From contig JAWVCW010000010.1 of assembly GCA_033857955.1 (NCBI GenBank), forward strand, positions 1-64,000: a stretch of DNA of 64,000 nt, in the 5' to 3' direction. Below are positions 27,843 to 38,926 of this stretch, in pieces (positions within the stretch are counted from its first letter, which is position 1; the number at the start of each line of letters is the position of its first letter). The translations under genes and the position numbers were made by a program. The notes under the pieces were generated by a model. It was not told the origin of the DNA, did no database searches, and worked only from the letters and a program-made list of their open reading frames with translations. The DNA is from Gaiellasilicea sp033857955 (lineage in GTDB: Bacteria; Actinomycetota; Thermoleophilia; Gaiellales; Gaiellaceae).

Positions 27843-28370
27843 ATGCTGGTCGCAGCCTCACCGCTGATCGACGTCGTCCCGGGTCTGATGATCTGGACGC
27901 TCGTCTGCTTCGCGATCACCTTCTTCGTCTTGAAGAAGTACGCGTTCGGCCCGATCCAGAAGATGATCGACGAGCGCCGCGAGCGCATCCGCTCCTCCAT
28001 CGAGGAGGCCGAGCACGCGCGCGCCGAGGCCCGCAGGCTGCTGGAGGAGCACAAGAAGCTCATCGGCCAGGCCAAGAGCGAGGCGGGGGAGATCCTCGCC
28101 GAGGCTCGGAAGGTCGCCGAATCGCAACGTGAGCGTGCCAAGCAAGAAGTCGAAGCGGACCGTCAGCGCAGGCTCGAGGACACGCGCAAGCAGATCGAGG
28201 CCGAGACGGTTCGCGCGCTCGAGCAGATTCGCGCGGAGGTCGCGGACCTCGCGCTGCTCGCGACGGCCAAGGTGACCGGCAAGGTGCTCGACCGCGACGA
28301 CCACCGCAAGCTGATCGAGGACGCGATCGGCGACCTCGACTTCTCGGCGCTGGAGCGTGATCCCGTCTAG
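27843..28370 (+). CDS. atpF: ATP synthase Fo subunit b
   Basis: 175 residues: one amino-terminal helix (LMIWTLVCFAITFFVLKKYAF), then a long charged coiled coil (DERRERIRSSIEEAEHARAEA onwards), ending in a delta-binding region. It is the stator stalk. The start follows atpE by 21 bases; the stop overlaps the atpH GTG by one base. Confidence 0.95.
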   Translation: MLVAASPLIDVVPGLMIWTLVCFAITFFVLKKYAFGPIQKMIDERRERIRSSIEEAEHARAEARRLLEEHKKLIGQAKSEAGEILAEARKVAESQRERAKQEVEADRQRRLEDTRKQIEAETVRALEQIRAEVADLALLATAKVTGKVLDRDDHRKLIEDAIGDLDFSALERDPV

Positions 28371-28903
28371 TGGCCGTTGCCGCCCGCCTCTACGCACGGT
28401 CGCTTTTCGAGGCGGCGAAAGACCAGAAGCGCCTCGAGCCCGTCCTCGAGGAGCTCGGCGACTTCGTCGCGGCGCTCCAGGAGGTGCCGGAGCTGCGCAG
28501 CCTGCTCACGAATCCCGAGCTCGATCCGGATGAGCGGACGGCGGCGCTCGACGAGATCCTGGGCGGCGCCGACGAGCTGATCCGCAACTTCCTGCGCCTG
28601 CTCTCGGAGAAGGGGCGGACGGCGCAGATCGACGAGATCTACCGCGAGCTCGAGACCCTCGTCGCGGCCGAGCAGCAGCGGCTGACCGTGGAGCTGACCA
28701 CGGCGTACGAGCTCTCCGACGACGAGGCGGCGACGATTCTGAAGAAGATCGAGAAGTCCTCCGGCCGCTCGGTCGAGGCGACGCGCAAGGTCGACGCCGC
28801 CCTGATCGGCGGGATCATCCTGCAGGCTGGCTCGCTGCGTGTCGACGCGAGCATCCGCGGCCGCCTGGACCGACTACGCCATGAGCTTGTGAAAGGGAGA
28901 TAA
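28370..28903 (+). CDS. atpH: ATP synthase F1 subunit delta
   Basis: 177 residues, OSCP/delta family: amino terminus VAARLYARSLFEAAKD, carboxyl end with GGIILQAGSLRVDASIRGRLDRLRHEL. Links the b stalk to the top of F1. GTG start inside the atpF stop; three bases before atpA. Confidence 0.95.
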   Translation: MAVAARLYARSLFEAAKDQKRLEPVLEELGDFVAALQEVPELRSLLTNPELDPDERTAALDEILGGADELIRNFLRLLSEKGRTAQIDEIYRELETLVAAEQQRLTVELTTAYELSDDEAATILKKIEKSSGRSVEATRKVDAALIGGIILQAGSLRVDASIRGRLDRLRHELVKGR

Positions 28904-28906
28904 CAC

Positions 28907-30435
<1,529 letters not shown>

Positions 30436-30436
<1 letters not shown>

Positions 30437-31326
30437 TGGCTTCGGTCCAGGACCTCAAGCGGCGCGTCCGCTCCGTCAAGAACACGCGCAAGATCACGAA
30501 GGCGATGGAGCTCGTCGCCTCGGCCCGGCTTCGGCGCGCGCAGACCCGGATCGAGGCGATGCGCCCCTACGCCGAGACGATGCGCGAGCTGATTGCCGGG
30601 GTGGGTCGCGCGAGCGCATCCGTGCGCGGGCTGCCGCTGCTCCAGCAGCGCGAAGAGACCAAGACGGTGGCTGTCGTGGCGCTCACCGGCGACCGCGGCC
30701 TCGCGGGTCCCTTCAACGCGCAGATCATCCGGCGGGCGTTCGCGCTCGAGCGGCAGCTGCGCGGAGACGGAAAGCAGGTGCACTTCATCGCGGTCGGCAA
30801 GAAGGGCCGCTCGACCCTCGCGTTCCGGGGCTACGAGGTGCTGGGCGAGTACACCGGCTTCACCGACCGGCCTGCCTACGCCGACGCGCAGGCGATCGCG
30901 CACCGCGTCGCGGAGCTCTACGTCGAGGGCGGGATCGACAGCGCCGTCCTCGTCTACAACTCCTTCGTCTCGCCGCTCGTGCAGACGGTGACCGAGCAGG
31001 AGTTGCTGCCGATCTCGGCGGACATCCTCGAGACCGACGAGGAGGAGCGCCGCGACGACGCCATGCGCGGCGACTTCATCTTCGAGCCCGAGCCGGAGGA
31101 GATCCTCGCCAGGCTGCTGCCGGTCTATCTCGAGACGCAGGTCTACCGGGCGCTGCTCGAGTCGGCCGCGTCGGAGCAGGGCGCCCGGATGACGGCGATG
31201 CGGAACGCGTCCAAGAACGCGGGGGAGCTGATCGACACCCTGACCCTGCAGATGAATCGCGCGCGCCAGGCGGAGATCACGCAGGAGATGCTGGAGATCG
31301 TGGCCGGCGCCGAAGCGCTGACGTAG
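30436..31326 (+). CDS. atpG: ATP synthase F1 subunit gamma
   Basis: 296 residues. Amino-terminal helix with RRVRSVKNTRKITKAMELVA and carboxyl-terminal helix with ERGA-type motif seen as EQGARMTAMRNASKNAGELI. Central rotor. It is the last gene of the first ATP synthase block: instead of atpD, a MoxR gene follows after 53 bases. Confidence 0.96.
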
Positions 31327-31366
31327 CGGTAAACCCAGGCTTAACACTCCTTATCGCCGGTCCGAT

Positions 31367-31372
31367 TAGGAT
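31367..31372 (+). promoter_or_regulatory. -10-like box TAGGAT, leaderless moxR promoter
   Basis: TAGGAT lies 7 bases before the ATG at 31380, in the gap after atpG. It suggests that the MoxR operon has its own promoter rather than relying on read-through from the ATP synthase genes. Confidence 0.5.
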
Positions 31373-31379
31373 CGGCGCC

Positions 31380-32435
31380 ATGGAGCCGGTGGAAGTCGGG
31401 CGCGCCGACGACGGCCGCCACGAGGGGCAGGAGCGTTTCTCCCGCGCAATCGACGTCGCCTCGCGACTCCTCGACAACATCGAGACCGTCGTCTACGGCA
31501 AGCGCGAGGAGGTCAAGCTCGTCGTCGCGGCGCTCATGTGCGGCGGCCACGTGCTGCTCGAGGACGTGCCCGGCACCGCGAAGACCGTGCTGGCGCGCGC
31601 GATCGGCGGCAGCATCGACGGGGTCACGAACTCCCGGATCCAGTGCACACCCGACCTCCAGCCGACGGACGTGACGGGCATGTCCGTCTTCGACCAGAAG
31701 ACACGCGATTTCGAGTTCCGCCCCGGCCCGATCTTCACGAACGTCCTGCTCGTCGACGAGATCAACCGCGCGACGCCGAAGACCCAGTCGGCGCTGCTCG
31801 AGGCGATGGCCGAGGGCCAGGTGACCGTGGACGGGGTGACCATGCAGCTCCCGAGCCCGTTCTTCCTCCTCGCGACCGACAACCCGATCGAGTACGAGGG
31901 CACCTTTCCGTTGCCGGAAGCGCAGCTCGACCGCTTCCTGCTGCGCACGGCGCTCGGCTATCCCGGCGTCCTCGAGGAGCGGCGCATCCTCGAGGAGCAG
32001 CGCTTCGGCCACCCCCTTTCGCACCTCGAGCCGGTCATCGGCATCGAGGACGTCCAGGAGCTCCGAGAGGCGGCACAACACGTCTACGTCGACGAGGTCC
32101 TGCACAACTGGGTCGTCGATCTCGTCCGGGCGACGCGGGAGCTCGAGGTGGTCTCGATCGGCAGCTCGGTCCGCGGCAGCCTCGCCGTCGAGCGCGTCGC
32201 GCGCGCCTGGGCGCTCCTGAGCGGCCGCGGCTATGTGGTCCCCGACGATATCGAGCGCCTGTTCGTGCCCGTACTCGTGCACAGGCTCGTCTTCCGGCCG
32301 ACCTTCCTCGTGGAGACGCGGAAGGCGGGTTGGACAAGCGCGATCGAACGGCTCCGCGAGCGCTGCCTCGAGCTGGCTCCGCGACCGGGGTCCGACGCAG
32401 ATGGCCTGCTGCTGACCTTTGCCCCCGGTTCGTGA
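31380..32435 (+). CDS. MoxR-family AAA+ ATPase
   Basis: 351 residues. Walker A in EDVPGTAKTVLARAI, Walker B in NVLLVDEINRATPKTQSALLEAM, sensor 1 region LLATDNPIEYEG and the lid domain. MoxR ATPases act as chaperones with VWA proteins, often inserting metals or maturing envelope complexes; here DUF58 and two VWA genes follow. The start at 31380 excludes the long upstream reading that is antisense or out of frame to atpG. Confidence 0.93.
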   Translation: MEPVEVGRADDGRHEGQERFSRAIDVASRLLDNIETVVYGKREEVKLVVAALMCGGHVLLEDVPGTAKTVLARAIGGSIDGVTNSRIQCTPDLQPTDVTGMSVFDQKTRDFEFRPGPIFTNVLLVDEINRATPKTQSALLEAMAEGQVTVDGVTMQLPSPFFLLATDNPIEYEGTFPLPEAQLDRFLLRTALGYPGVLEERRILEEQRFGHPLSHLEPVIGIEDVQELREAAQHVYVDEVLHNWVVDLVRATRELEVVSIGSSVRGSLAVERVARAWALLSGRGYVVPDDIERLFVPVLVHRLVFRPTFLVETRKAGWTSAIERLRERCLELAPRPGSDADGLLLTFAPGS

Positions 32436-32436
32436 C

Positions 32437-33357
32437 GTGTCCGCGTCGGAGGAGACGTTTCCCCTCGTTCCCCGGCGGAGGCTGATCGGGCACGCGTTCG
32501 GTGCGCTGCGCAGCGCGCGGCGAGGGGTCGGTTCCGACGTCGCCGGTTCCCGTCCCTATCGGAGCGGCGATGCGATGGACACGATCGACTGGAACGCCTC
32601 CGCCCGCCTCTCGTCCGCCCTCGGCCGCGACGAGTTCGTCGTCCGTGCGCACTTCGCCGACGAAGCACCCCGCGTCGTCATCGTCTGTGACCGCCGTCCC
32701 GAGATGGCGCTCTATCCGCCGCCGTTTCCCTGGCTCTCGAAGGAGCGCGCGATGCGTGCCGCGGCGATGCTGATCAGGGAGAGCGCGGCGAGCGTCCACG
32801 CGCTCCTCGGTTACCTCGACTTCGTGGCTGAGGAGGCGTACTGGTGCCGTCCGGAGAGTGAGCGGAGAGTCGTCGCCGCGATCGACGAGCGACTGGAGGA
32901 CGACCGGTATACCGCGACGCAAGACACTCTCGAGCGGGCACTTGACCAACTCGGCGCGCACCGCCTGGCCCTGCCGCCGGGGACGTTCGTGTTCGTCCTG
33001 TCCGACTTCCTTGCTCCACCACCGCCCGACGCCTGGCTCGCTGCGCTCGCGTACCGCTGGGACATCGTCCCGGTTGTGATCCAGGATCCTGTGTGGGAGC
33101 AGAGCTTTCCTGCGGTCGGCGGGATCGCGCTTCCGTTCACACATCCCGGCACGGGTCGCGTGCACGAGGTACATCTGACCGAGGCGGAGGCCGACGCGAG
33201 AAGGCGCGAGCACGAGGACCGCCTGAGGAGGGGCCTCGACGACTTCGCCGAGCTCGGCGTGGAGCCGATCCTGCTCAGCTCCGCCGCTCCCGACGACATT
33301 CTCGTCCGCTTCATCGGCTGGGCGGACGAGCGCGTTTACGCGGCGGGCGCGGCGTGA
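32437..33357 (+). CDS. DUF58 domain protein
   Basis: 306 residues. The DUF58 core GSDVAGSRPYRSGDAMDTIDWNASARL is divided here as GSDVAGSRPYRSGD and IDWNASARL; it is followed by a VWA-like fold (VVIVCDRRPEM). GTG 32437 is two bases after the moxR stop; a TTG at 32419 is possible. DUF58 proteins are standard partners of MoxR. The stop forms GTGA with the next gene. Confidence 0.88.
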   Translation: MSASEETFPLVPRRRLIGHAFGALRSARRGVGSDVAGSRPYRSGDAMDTIDWNASARLSSALGRDEFVVRAHFADEAPRVVIVCDRRPEMALYPPPFPWLSKERAMRAAAMLIRESAASVHALLGYLDFVAEEAYWCRPESERRVVAAIDERLEDDRYTATQDTLERALDQLGAHRLALPPGTFVFVLSDFLAPPPPDAWLAALAYRWDIVPVVIQDPVWEQSFPAVGGIALPFTHPGTGRVHEVHLTEAEADARRREHEDRLRRGLDDFAELGVEPILLSSAAPDDILVRFIGWADERVYAAGAA

Positions 33358-34316
33358 CCGAACGACCGCGTGTCTTCGCCGTCCTCGGGTTTTCGGCGGC
33401 CGTCGTGGTCACGGCGTTCGCGCTTGTCGGGTTCGCCGGTTCCGGGGATCAGGAGAAGCCGGCCGCACCCGTGGCATCGAAACGAGCCCCGGTCACCGTG
33501 GCGGCGGACGTCACGCCGCGCACGCACCTGTTCGGGGACACGCTCACCGCCCGAATCGACCTCGTCATCGATCGCGAGGCGGTGGGTCCGGCGCGTCCGC
33601 GCGTCGAGCGTTCGTTCGCGCCGTACGTCGTCGAGCGCGCGACAATCTCGCGTCGGGACGCCGGACGGTTCAGCCAGGTGCGCTACACGTTCCGCCTCCG
33701 CTGCCTTGTTGCCACCTGCATCTCGCCCTCGGGCCGCGCGCGAGTTCGCTTCGCACCGGTGCATGTCTTCTACCGGTCGGCCTCCGGCAAGGCGCGCGAG
33801 GCGCGGACCACGTGGCCGTCCGTCGAGCTGTACACGCGCCTCGCCTCCGTGCCCCGCGAGGAGCAGAGCACGAGTCGTTTCGCCACTCCGGTCGCTGCGC
33901 CGTGGCGGGCCGACCTGGTCTCCGTTCCGCCCGTGTCGGACCGCGCATCGCCGACCCTCCTCGTCGTGGCACTCCTCCTTGCTGCCGGCCTGCTCCTCCT
34001 ACCCGCGGGCGTCCTCGCCTACCGCGCTCTGCCTCGGCGGACGTCGCCTTCGTGGGAAGCGTGGCTCGCGCGGCTGGCGCCTCTCGACCGCGCGCTTGCG
34101 GTTCTCGAACGTGCACGGACCGAGGGTGATGCGACAGCGCGGCGGCGCGCCCTCGAGCGGCTCGGGATGGAGCTCCGTGCGCGGGGGGCGGAGGGCCTTG
34201 CGCGTGCGGCGCTCGAGCTGGCGTGGGCGGAGGCAGCGCCGACCTCCGAGGCGATCTCACGTCTCGAGCAGCACGTTCGGCCCGCCGGCGAGGGTGGACG
34301 GCGTCGTGCTGCGTAG
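33354..34316 (+). CDS. BatD-like membrane-anchored protein
   Basis: 320 residues. One amino-terminal helix (VFAVLGFSAAVVVTAFALVGFAG, cited in part), an extracytoplasmic beta-rich section (residues 45-200, with VTPRTHLFGDTLTARIDLVID), a second helix near 210-235 and a cytoplasmic helical tail. This topology and the place between DUF58 and VWA genes match BatD proteins of aerotolerance-type operons. Sequence similarity is not strong enough to be sure. Confidence 0.65.
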   Translation: MTERPRVFAVLGFSAAVVVTAFALVGFAGSGDQEKPAAPVASKRAPVTVAADVTPRTHLFGDTLTARIDLVIDREAVGPARPRVERSFAPYVVERATISRRDAGRFSQVRYTFRLRCLVATCISPSGRARVRFAPVHVFYRSASGKAREARTTWPSVELYTRLASVPREEQSTSRFATPVAAPWRADLVSVPPVSDRASPTLLVVALLLAAGLLLLPAGVLAYRALPRRTSPSWEAWLARLAPLDRALAVLERARTEGDATARRRALERLGMELRARGAEGLARAALELAWAEAAPTSEAISRLEQHVRPAGEGGRRRAA

Positions 34317-35160
34317 ACACTTCTTCCGGCCGGTCGCCGCGATTCCGTCTGCCGACATCGGCGCGCTGGTGGTGTACGCGCGCCGCACTCGCCTCGTGCG
34401 CGCGTCACTCGCGGCGCTGCTGGTCGGCCTCCTCGTCGCCGCCGTCCTGCTCGCGCGCGACTCGGACGACCAGCCGTCGCGGCTGCTGCCGCCCGGGACG
34501 TCGGGAATCGTCGTGATCGACGTCTCGCGCAGCGTTGACGGGCAGACGTACGAGCCGATCGCACGTGTTCTCCGGCATCTGATCGCCCTCGGCGAGCCGG
34601 TCGGCCTCGTTGCGTTCTCGGACGTCGCCTACCAGCTGCTGCCTCCGGGCACGCCGGCGCGCGAGCTGCAGCCGCTGCTTCGGCTCTTCACGCCTGAGGA
34701 GGACGGGGTGGAGGAGAGCCCCTGGAGCCCGGCGTTCACCGCGGGCACGCGAATCTCTGTCGGGCTCAAGCTCACGCGCGCGATCCTCGAGCGTCAGCAG
34801 GTCGGGAACGGCGCCGTGCTCCTCGTCAGCGATCTCCAGACCGCGAGCAGCGATATCGCCGACATGACCCAGGCGATCGTCGGGTACCGCAAGGCCCGGA
34901 TCCCGCTCCGGATCGCCGCGCTCTCGCCGCAGGCTCACAATCGCGCCTTCTTCGAGCAGCTGGTCGGAAAGGACGCATTCGCGGAGGTCGAGCGGTCGGG
35001 CGGTTCGGCTGCTGCGACCGCCGGCGTGGATGGCGGCCGTGGACATCTCCCGCGCGCGTTCCTCGTCATCGGCGCTCTGCTCCTCCTCGCGCTCGCCGCC
35101 CATGAGCGCTGGTGCTCGCGCGTCCACATCTCCGAGGCGGTCGCGGGAGGCGTGCGGTGA
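34306..35160 (+). CDS. VWA-domain membrane protein, Bat-like (1)
   Basis: 284 residues. One or two amino-terminal helices (SLAALLVGLLVAAVLL), then a von Willebrand A domain with MIDAS start DVSRSVDG, then LVAFSDVAY and LLVSDLQTASSD, and a carboxyl-terminal helix (LVIGALLLLALAAH). It likely binds a divalent metal and interacts with MoxR. GTG 34306 is chosen; GTG 34294 would add four residues. Overlaps its neighbours. Confidence 0.8.
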   Translation: MLRRHFFRPVAAIPSADIGALVVYARRTRLVRASLAALLVGLLVAAVLLARDSDDQPSRLLPPGTSGIVVIDVSRSVDGQTYEPIARVLRHLIALGEPVGLVAFSDVAYQLLPPGTPARELQPLLRLFTPEEDGVEESPWSPAFTAGTRISVGLKLTRAILERQQVGNGAVLLVSDLQTASSDIADMTQAIVGYRKARIPLRIAALSPQAHNRAFFEQLVGKDAFAEVERSGGSAAATAGVDGGRGHLPRAFLVIGALLLLALAAHERWCSRVHISEAVAGGVR

Positions 35161-35786
35161 GGCGCGCCGCGATGCTCGCCGGGGCAGCCGCCTGCGTCGT
35201 CCTGGCGGTGCTCCTGTCGCTGCTCGCCCTCGACGTCCACCGCCGCGAGCACAGCTTCCAGGCGGACGACGTGCTCTTCCGGGTCGAGCCTCTGCGGAAG
35301 GATCGCTGGCAGCCGGCCGAGCTCGTTCCGTTCGGCGCAGCGCGAGCGCTGCTCGGCGTGGACGACGACCTCGCGTACCGGCGGGCGCTCCAGCTCGTGC
35401 GGCGCGCCCGTCCGCGGACCGTCACCTACGAGCAGTCGGAGCTCGTCGGTCTGCGCGCGGTCGCCCAGATGCAGCTTGGTCTCGTCGTACGGCAGGACGC
35501 CGACGCCGCGCGCCGCTCGGCGGCGGCGAACCTCCTCGGCGTGCTCGCGCTCTCCCTCGCGACCATCGACGACTCGTTGCGGCCGACCCTGCTCGGCAAC
35601 GCCGCCGCCGATTTTCGGCGTGCTATCCGACTCGATCCGGAGAGCGACGATGCGAAGTACAACCTCGAGCTCGTCCTCCAGAGGCTGGAGGGAGCGGGGG
35701 GCGGCGGTACGGCACGGACATCGCCCGGCAACACCTTCAACCAGGGCGCAGGAGCGGGAACCGGGCGCGAGGGGACGGGGTACTGA
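35157..35786 (+). CDS. TPR-like membrane-anchored protein of Bat-type operon
   Basis: 209 residues. Amino-terminal helix (LAGAAACVVLAVLLSLLAL), then a helical domain ending in a TPR-like unit NAAADFRRAIRLDPESDDAKYN, and a Gly/Thr-rich tail. Some Bat operons have a small TPR protein (BatC/BatE) between the two VWA genes, the same place as here. GTGA overlap with the previous gene. Confidence 0.65.
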   Translation: MRRAAMLAGAAACVVLAVLLSLLALDVHRREHSFQADDVLFRVEPLRKDRWQPAELVPFGAARALLGVDDDLAYRRALQLVRRARPRTVTYEQSELVGLRAVAQMQLGLVVRQDADAARRSAAANLLGVLALSLATIDDSLRPTLLGNAAADFRRAIRLDPESDDAKYNLELVLQRLEGAGGGGTARTSPGNTFNQGAGAGTGREGTGY

Positions 35787-35787
35787 C

Positions 35788-36753
35788 GTGGGCATCACGT
35801 TCCTTGCGCCGCTCGCCGGCGCCATCGCCATCCTCGGGTTGGTCCCGCTCGTCGCGTCGCTCGGAGTCGTCCTTCGGGCGTCCCGGGTTCGCTCGCGTCT
35901 CGGCCTCCGCTCGCCCACCCGGCGGTCGCGCCTACCCGTGCTCGCCGCGCTCGTCGCCGTCCCGGCTCTCGTCGGTCTCGCCGCGACCGAGCCCGTCATC
36001 GAGCGCGAGCGAGTGCGGCACATTCGGGTGGGCGCCGAGGCGCTCTTCGTCGTCGACACGTCGCGCTCGATGCTCGCCCGGGCGAGCGCGCGCGCGCCCA
36101 CCCGCCTCGCGCGCGCGAAGCAGAGCGCGCTCGCGCTCCGCTCGTCCCTCGACGACGTCCGCGTTGGGCTCGCGTCGATGACCGACCGGACGCTTCCGCA
36201 CCTGCTCCCGTCAGCCGATCCGGCGGTGTTCGCTTCGGTCCTCGCCCGGGCGATCGAGATCGAGGCGCCGCCCCCATCGGGGCTCTACGCGACTCGCGCG
36301 AGCGACTTCGGCGCGCTCGCCGTGATCCCCACGCACGGCTACTTCTCCGCTTCGGCGCGACGGCGGCTCGTGGTGGTCTTCACCGACGGCGAGTCGCGCC
36401 CGTTTGAATTCCTGCGCCTCCGGACGAACTTCGGGCAGCCGCCGGCGATCGAGACGATCGTCGTTCGGTTCTGGAGCGACGAGGAGCGCGTCTACAGGCT
36501 CGGGCTGCCGGACACCGCGTACCGCCCGGACTCGCGGTCGGCCAGGGTGGTGGCGAGGCTGGCTGCGGCCACAGGGGGAAAGGCCTACGGAGAGCGCGAG
36601 CTTGCCGTGGCGACGGCGCGGGCGCGTGAGATCGTCGAAGGGGCGCCTGCGACCGCGCCCGATCGCGATCCGACCCAAACGCCTCTCGCGCCCTACCTCG
36701 TCGCTTCGGTTCTCGTCCCGCTCTCGGTTCTGCTCCGCCGCCGCAGCCGCTAG
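35788..36753 (+). CDS. VWA-domain membrane protein, Bat-like (2)
   Basis: 321 residues. An amino-terminal hydrophobic segment, a second helix (LPVLAALVAVPALVGLAA), then a VWA domain with an intact MIDAS start DTSRSML and LVVVFTDGES, and a carboxyl-terminal helix LAPYLVASVLVPLSVLL. It is the last gene of the moxR operon and overlaps the convergent small gene at CTAG. Confidence 0.82.
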   Translation: MGITFLAPLAGAIAILGLVPLVASLGVVLRASRVRSRLGLRSPTRRSRLPVLAALVAVPALVGLAATEPVIERERVRHIRVGAEALFVVDTSRSMLARASARAPTRLARAKQSALALRSSLDDVRVGLASMTDRTLPHLLPSADPAVFASVLARAIEIEAPPPSGLYATRASDFGALAVIPTHGYFSASARRRLVVVFTDGESRPFEFLRLRTNFGQPPAIETIVVRFWSDEERVYRLGLPDTAYRPDSRSARVVARLAAATGGKAYGERELAVATARAREIVEGAPATAPDRDPTQTPLAPYLVASVLVPLSVLLRRRSR

Positions 36754-37031
36754 GAGGGGACGGAAACGGGAACGAAGTCGGCGAACGCCATTTCGTCGGC
36801 GTACGACACGAGCCGGCTCGCAATCCAACGGAGCGCGGCGGGGTCGGCCGTCTCGAGCACGGCGCGAACGGCATCGTCGCCGGCCTCGGGCGATCCTCCC
36901 ACCCCTGCGGCCGCACGCCGTAACCGGCACAGCGCCGCGACCGCGACGTCGGCGGCATTCCCGCGCTCCTGGTACCAGGATGCGTCCGCTGCGGCGTCGA
37001 CGAGCTCCACGGCGACCCGAGCGAGGGACAT
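36750..37031 (-). CDS. Small protein of unknown function
   Basis: 93 residues from ATG 37031 (preceded by CCGAGG). Mostly helical: ARVAVELVDAAADASWYQERGNAADVAVAAL, cited in part, ending FADFVPVSVPS. No family recognised. A longer start at 37112 is possible but its first 27 residues are Arg-rich and look non-coding. It shares the CTAG stop with the VWA gene. Confidence 0.5.
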   Translation of the reverse strand: MSLARVAVELVDAAADASWYQERGNAADVAVAALCRLRRAAAGVGGSPEAGDDAVRAVLETADPAALRWIASRLVSYADEMAFADFVPVSVPS

Positions 37032-37264
37032 CGCATCCTCGGTTGCCGGCGTCGCCTCACGGTATTGAACGTCGCGCCGCCGAACGTTGCGCCCTCTTCG
37101 GGGGATCTCCACGTTCCCTCGCTCTCCGCTAGTGTTCCGACCTGCTTGCAGCCAGTGCCGGAAGTGTGCCTAACTTCGTCAGCAGCGCGACGTCTCAAGC
37201 TCAGACCGACCCCCGTACCACGCAACATGCCGGGGGACAATGGTGGATCTAAGGAGGAATCAGT

Positions 37265-38896
37265 ATGAAGCTACGGCGACGCACCCTCGTCGCGGGCTGC
37301 ACGCTCGCGATGGCGATCGTGGCCGGTGCCCTCGGCGGAACGACAGCGGCGAGCCCGGGTGCATCCGGTGGAACCGTGGTCTTCGGCGCCGAGCAGGAGC
37401 CGCCGTGCCTCAACGGCGTCCTGGCCGGATGTAACAACACGTGGACCTCGTGGACCGTGGGAATCTCGTTCCCCGGCCTGTACGAGATCCTGCCGAACGG
37501 CGACCTGAGGCCAGACCTGATCGACGGCGAGGCGAAGTTCACGAAGAAGCCGTTCACGGTCACCTACAAGATCAAGCAGAACGCAAACTGGAGTGACGGC
37601 AAGCCCGTCACGGCGCAGGACGTCATCTTCACGCTCCAGACGATTCTCAACCCGAAGAACGACGTCGCGGGCCGCGCAGGCTACGAGGACATCGCTCGGG
37701 CAAGGGCCATCAACCCGAAGACGCTGAAGCTCTCCTTCAGGAAGCCGTACGCGGCGTGGAAGCTTCTCTTCGGCGGACAGTTCGGCGTTCTGCCGAAGCA
37801 CGCCCTCCAGGGCAAGGACTTCAACGAGGTCTGGAACACGAACGTGAACAGCCAGACCACCGGTAAGCCGATCGGGAGCGGTCCCTTCATTCTCGAGAGC
37901 TACACCAAGGGTCAGTCGATGACGATGGTCCGCAACCCGCGCTTCTACGGCAAGCGGCCGCAGATCGACAAGCTCGTCTTCCGCTTCATCACCAACACCG
38001 ATTCGGAGATCCAGGCGATCAAGGGCGGCGAGGTGGACGCGATTTACCCGCAGCCGCAGCTCCAGCTTGGTGACCTCCGGCGGACGGGCGGACTCAAGGT
38101 CCTCTCGAGCGCAGGTGCGACGTACGAGCACATCGACTTCAACGCGGGCAAGAAGGGCTTCGCACTCGCCAGGGCTCCGTGGTTCCGGCAGGCGTTCGCC
38201 TACTCGATCGACCGCACCGCGCTGACAAAGCAGCTGTTCGGCACGCTGAAGCCTGATCTTCAGCCGCTGCAGAGCCTCACCTACCAGAACACCCAGAAGC
38301 AGTACCAGCCCCACTTCGGGCAGTACACGTACAACCCGACGAAGGCTGGGCAGATCATGACCAGCAAGGGCTGCGCCAAGGGTGGCGACGGGATCTTCGT
38401 GTGCAACGGGGTCCGCGCGTCGGTCAAGTACGGCACCACCGCGGGGAACAGGCTGCGCGAGCTCTCGCAGGAGATCGTGCAGGCCCAGGCCAAGAAGTCC
38501 GGCATCGAGGTCACGATCGACAACTCGCCCTCGCGGATCTTCTTCCCGCAGGTCTCGAACGAGGACTACCAGCTGGCGCTGTTCGCGTGGGTCGGCTCGG
38601 GCGATCCGTCCGGCATCACCGACATCTACAGCTGCGGTGGTGAGTCCAACTGGATGGGCTATTGCTCGAAGAAGGTCACCGACCTTCTGAAGGCTGCCGA
38701 CCAGGAGCTCGATCCGGCAGCCCGGGTCAAGCTCGTCAACCAGGCGGGGAAGATCATGGGGCTCAACGTCCCCTCGATCCCCCTCTACCAGAAGCCGACG
38801 TTCCTCGTCTACAAGTCGAAGCTTCAGGGCCTGGCCGACAACCCGACCTCGGGTGGACCGCTCTGGAACGTCGAGAACTGGAGCGTCTCGGGCTAA
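37265..38896 (+). CDS. Peptide ABC transporter solute-binding protein 1 (family 5)
   Basis: 543 residues, DppA/OppA family. Amino-terminal signal region (VAGCTLAMAIVAGALGG) with likely cleavage after TTA. The Cys12 comes after too short a hydrophobic stretch to be a convincing lipobox, so anchoring is unclear. Family features include SDGKPVTAQDVIFTLQT, GSGPFILESY and the carboxyl-terminal WNVENWS. It captures peptides outside the cell for the permease and ATPases that follow. Preceded by TAAGGAGG. A 14-bp hairpin follows the stop. Confidence 0.92.
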   Translation: MKLRRRTLVAGCTLAMAIVAGALGGTTAASPGASGGTVVFGAEQEPPCLNGVLAGCNNTWTSWTVGISFPGLYEILPNGDLRPDLIDGEAKFTKKPFTVTYKIKQNANWSDGKPVTAQDVIFTLQTILNPKNDVAGRAGYEDIARARAINPKTLKLSFRKPYAAWKLLFGGQFGVLPKHALQGKDFNEVWNTNVNSQTTGKPIGSGPFILESYTKGQSMTMVRNPRFYGKRPQIDKLVFRFITNTDSEIQAIKGGEVDAIYPQPQLQLGDLRRTGGLKVLSSAGATYEHIDFNAGKKGFALARAPWFRQAFAYSIDRTALTKQLFGTLKPDLQPLQSLTYQNTQKQYQPHFGQYTYNPTKAGQIMTSKGCAKGGDGIFVCNGVRASVKYGTTAGNRLRELSQEIVQAQAKKSGIEVTIDNSPSRIFFPQVSNEDYQLALFAWVGSGDPSGITDIYSCGGESNWMGYCSKKVTDLLKAADQELDPAARVKLVNQAGKIMGLNVPSIPLYQKPTFLVYKSKLQGLADNPTSGGPLWNVENWSVSG

Positions 38897-38926
38897 CTCG
38901 AGCCGACGAATAGAGTTCGTCTGAAC

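Noticed and set aside
37265..37330. Lipobox at Cys12 of the first binding protein
   Set aside because: The hydrophobic region lies mostly after the Cys, not before it, so standard lipoprotein processing is not supported.
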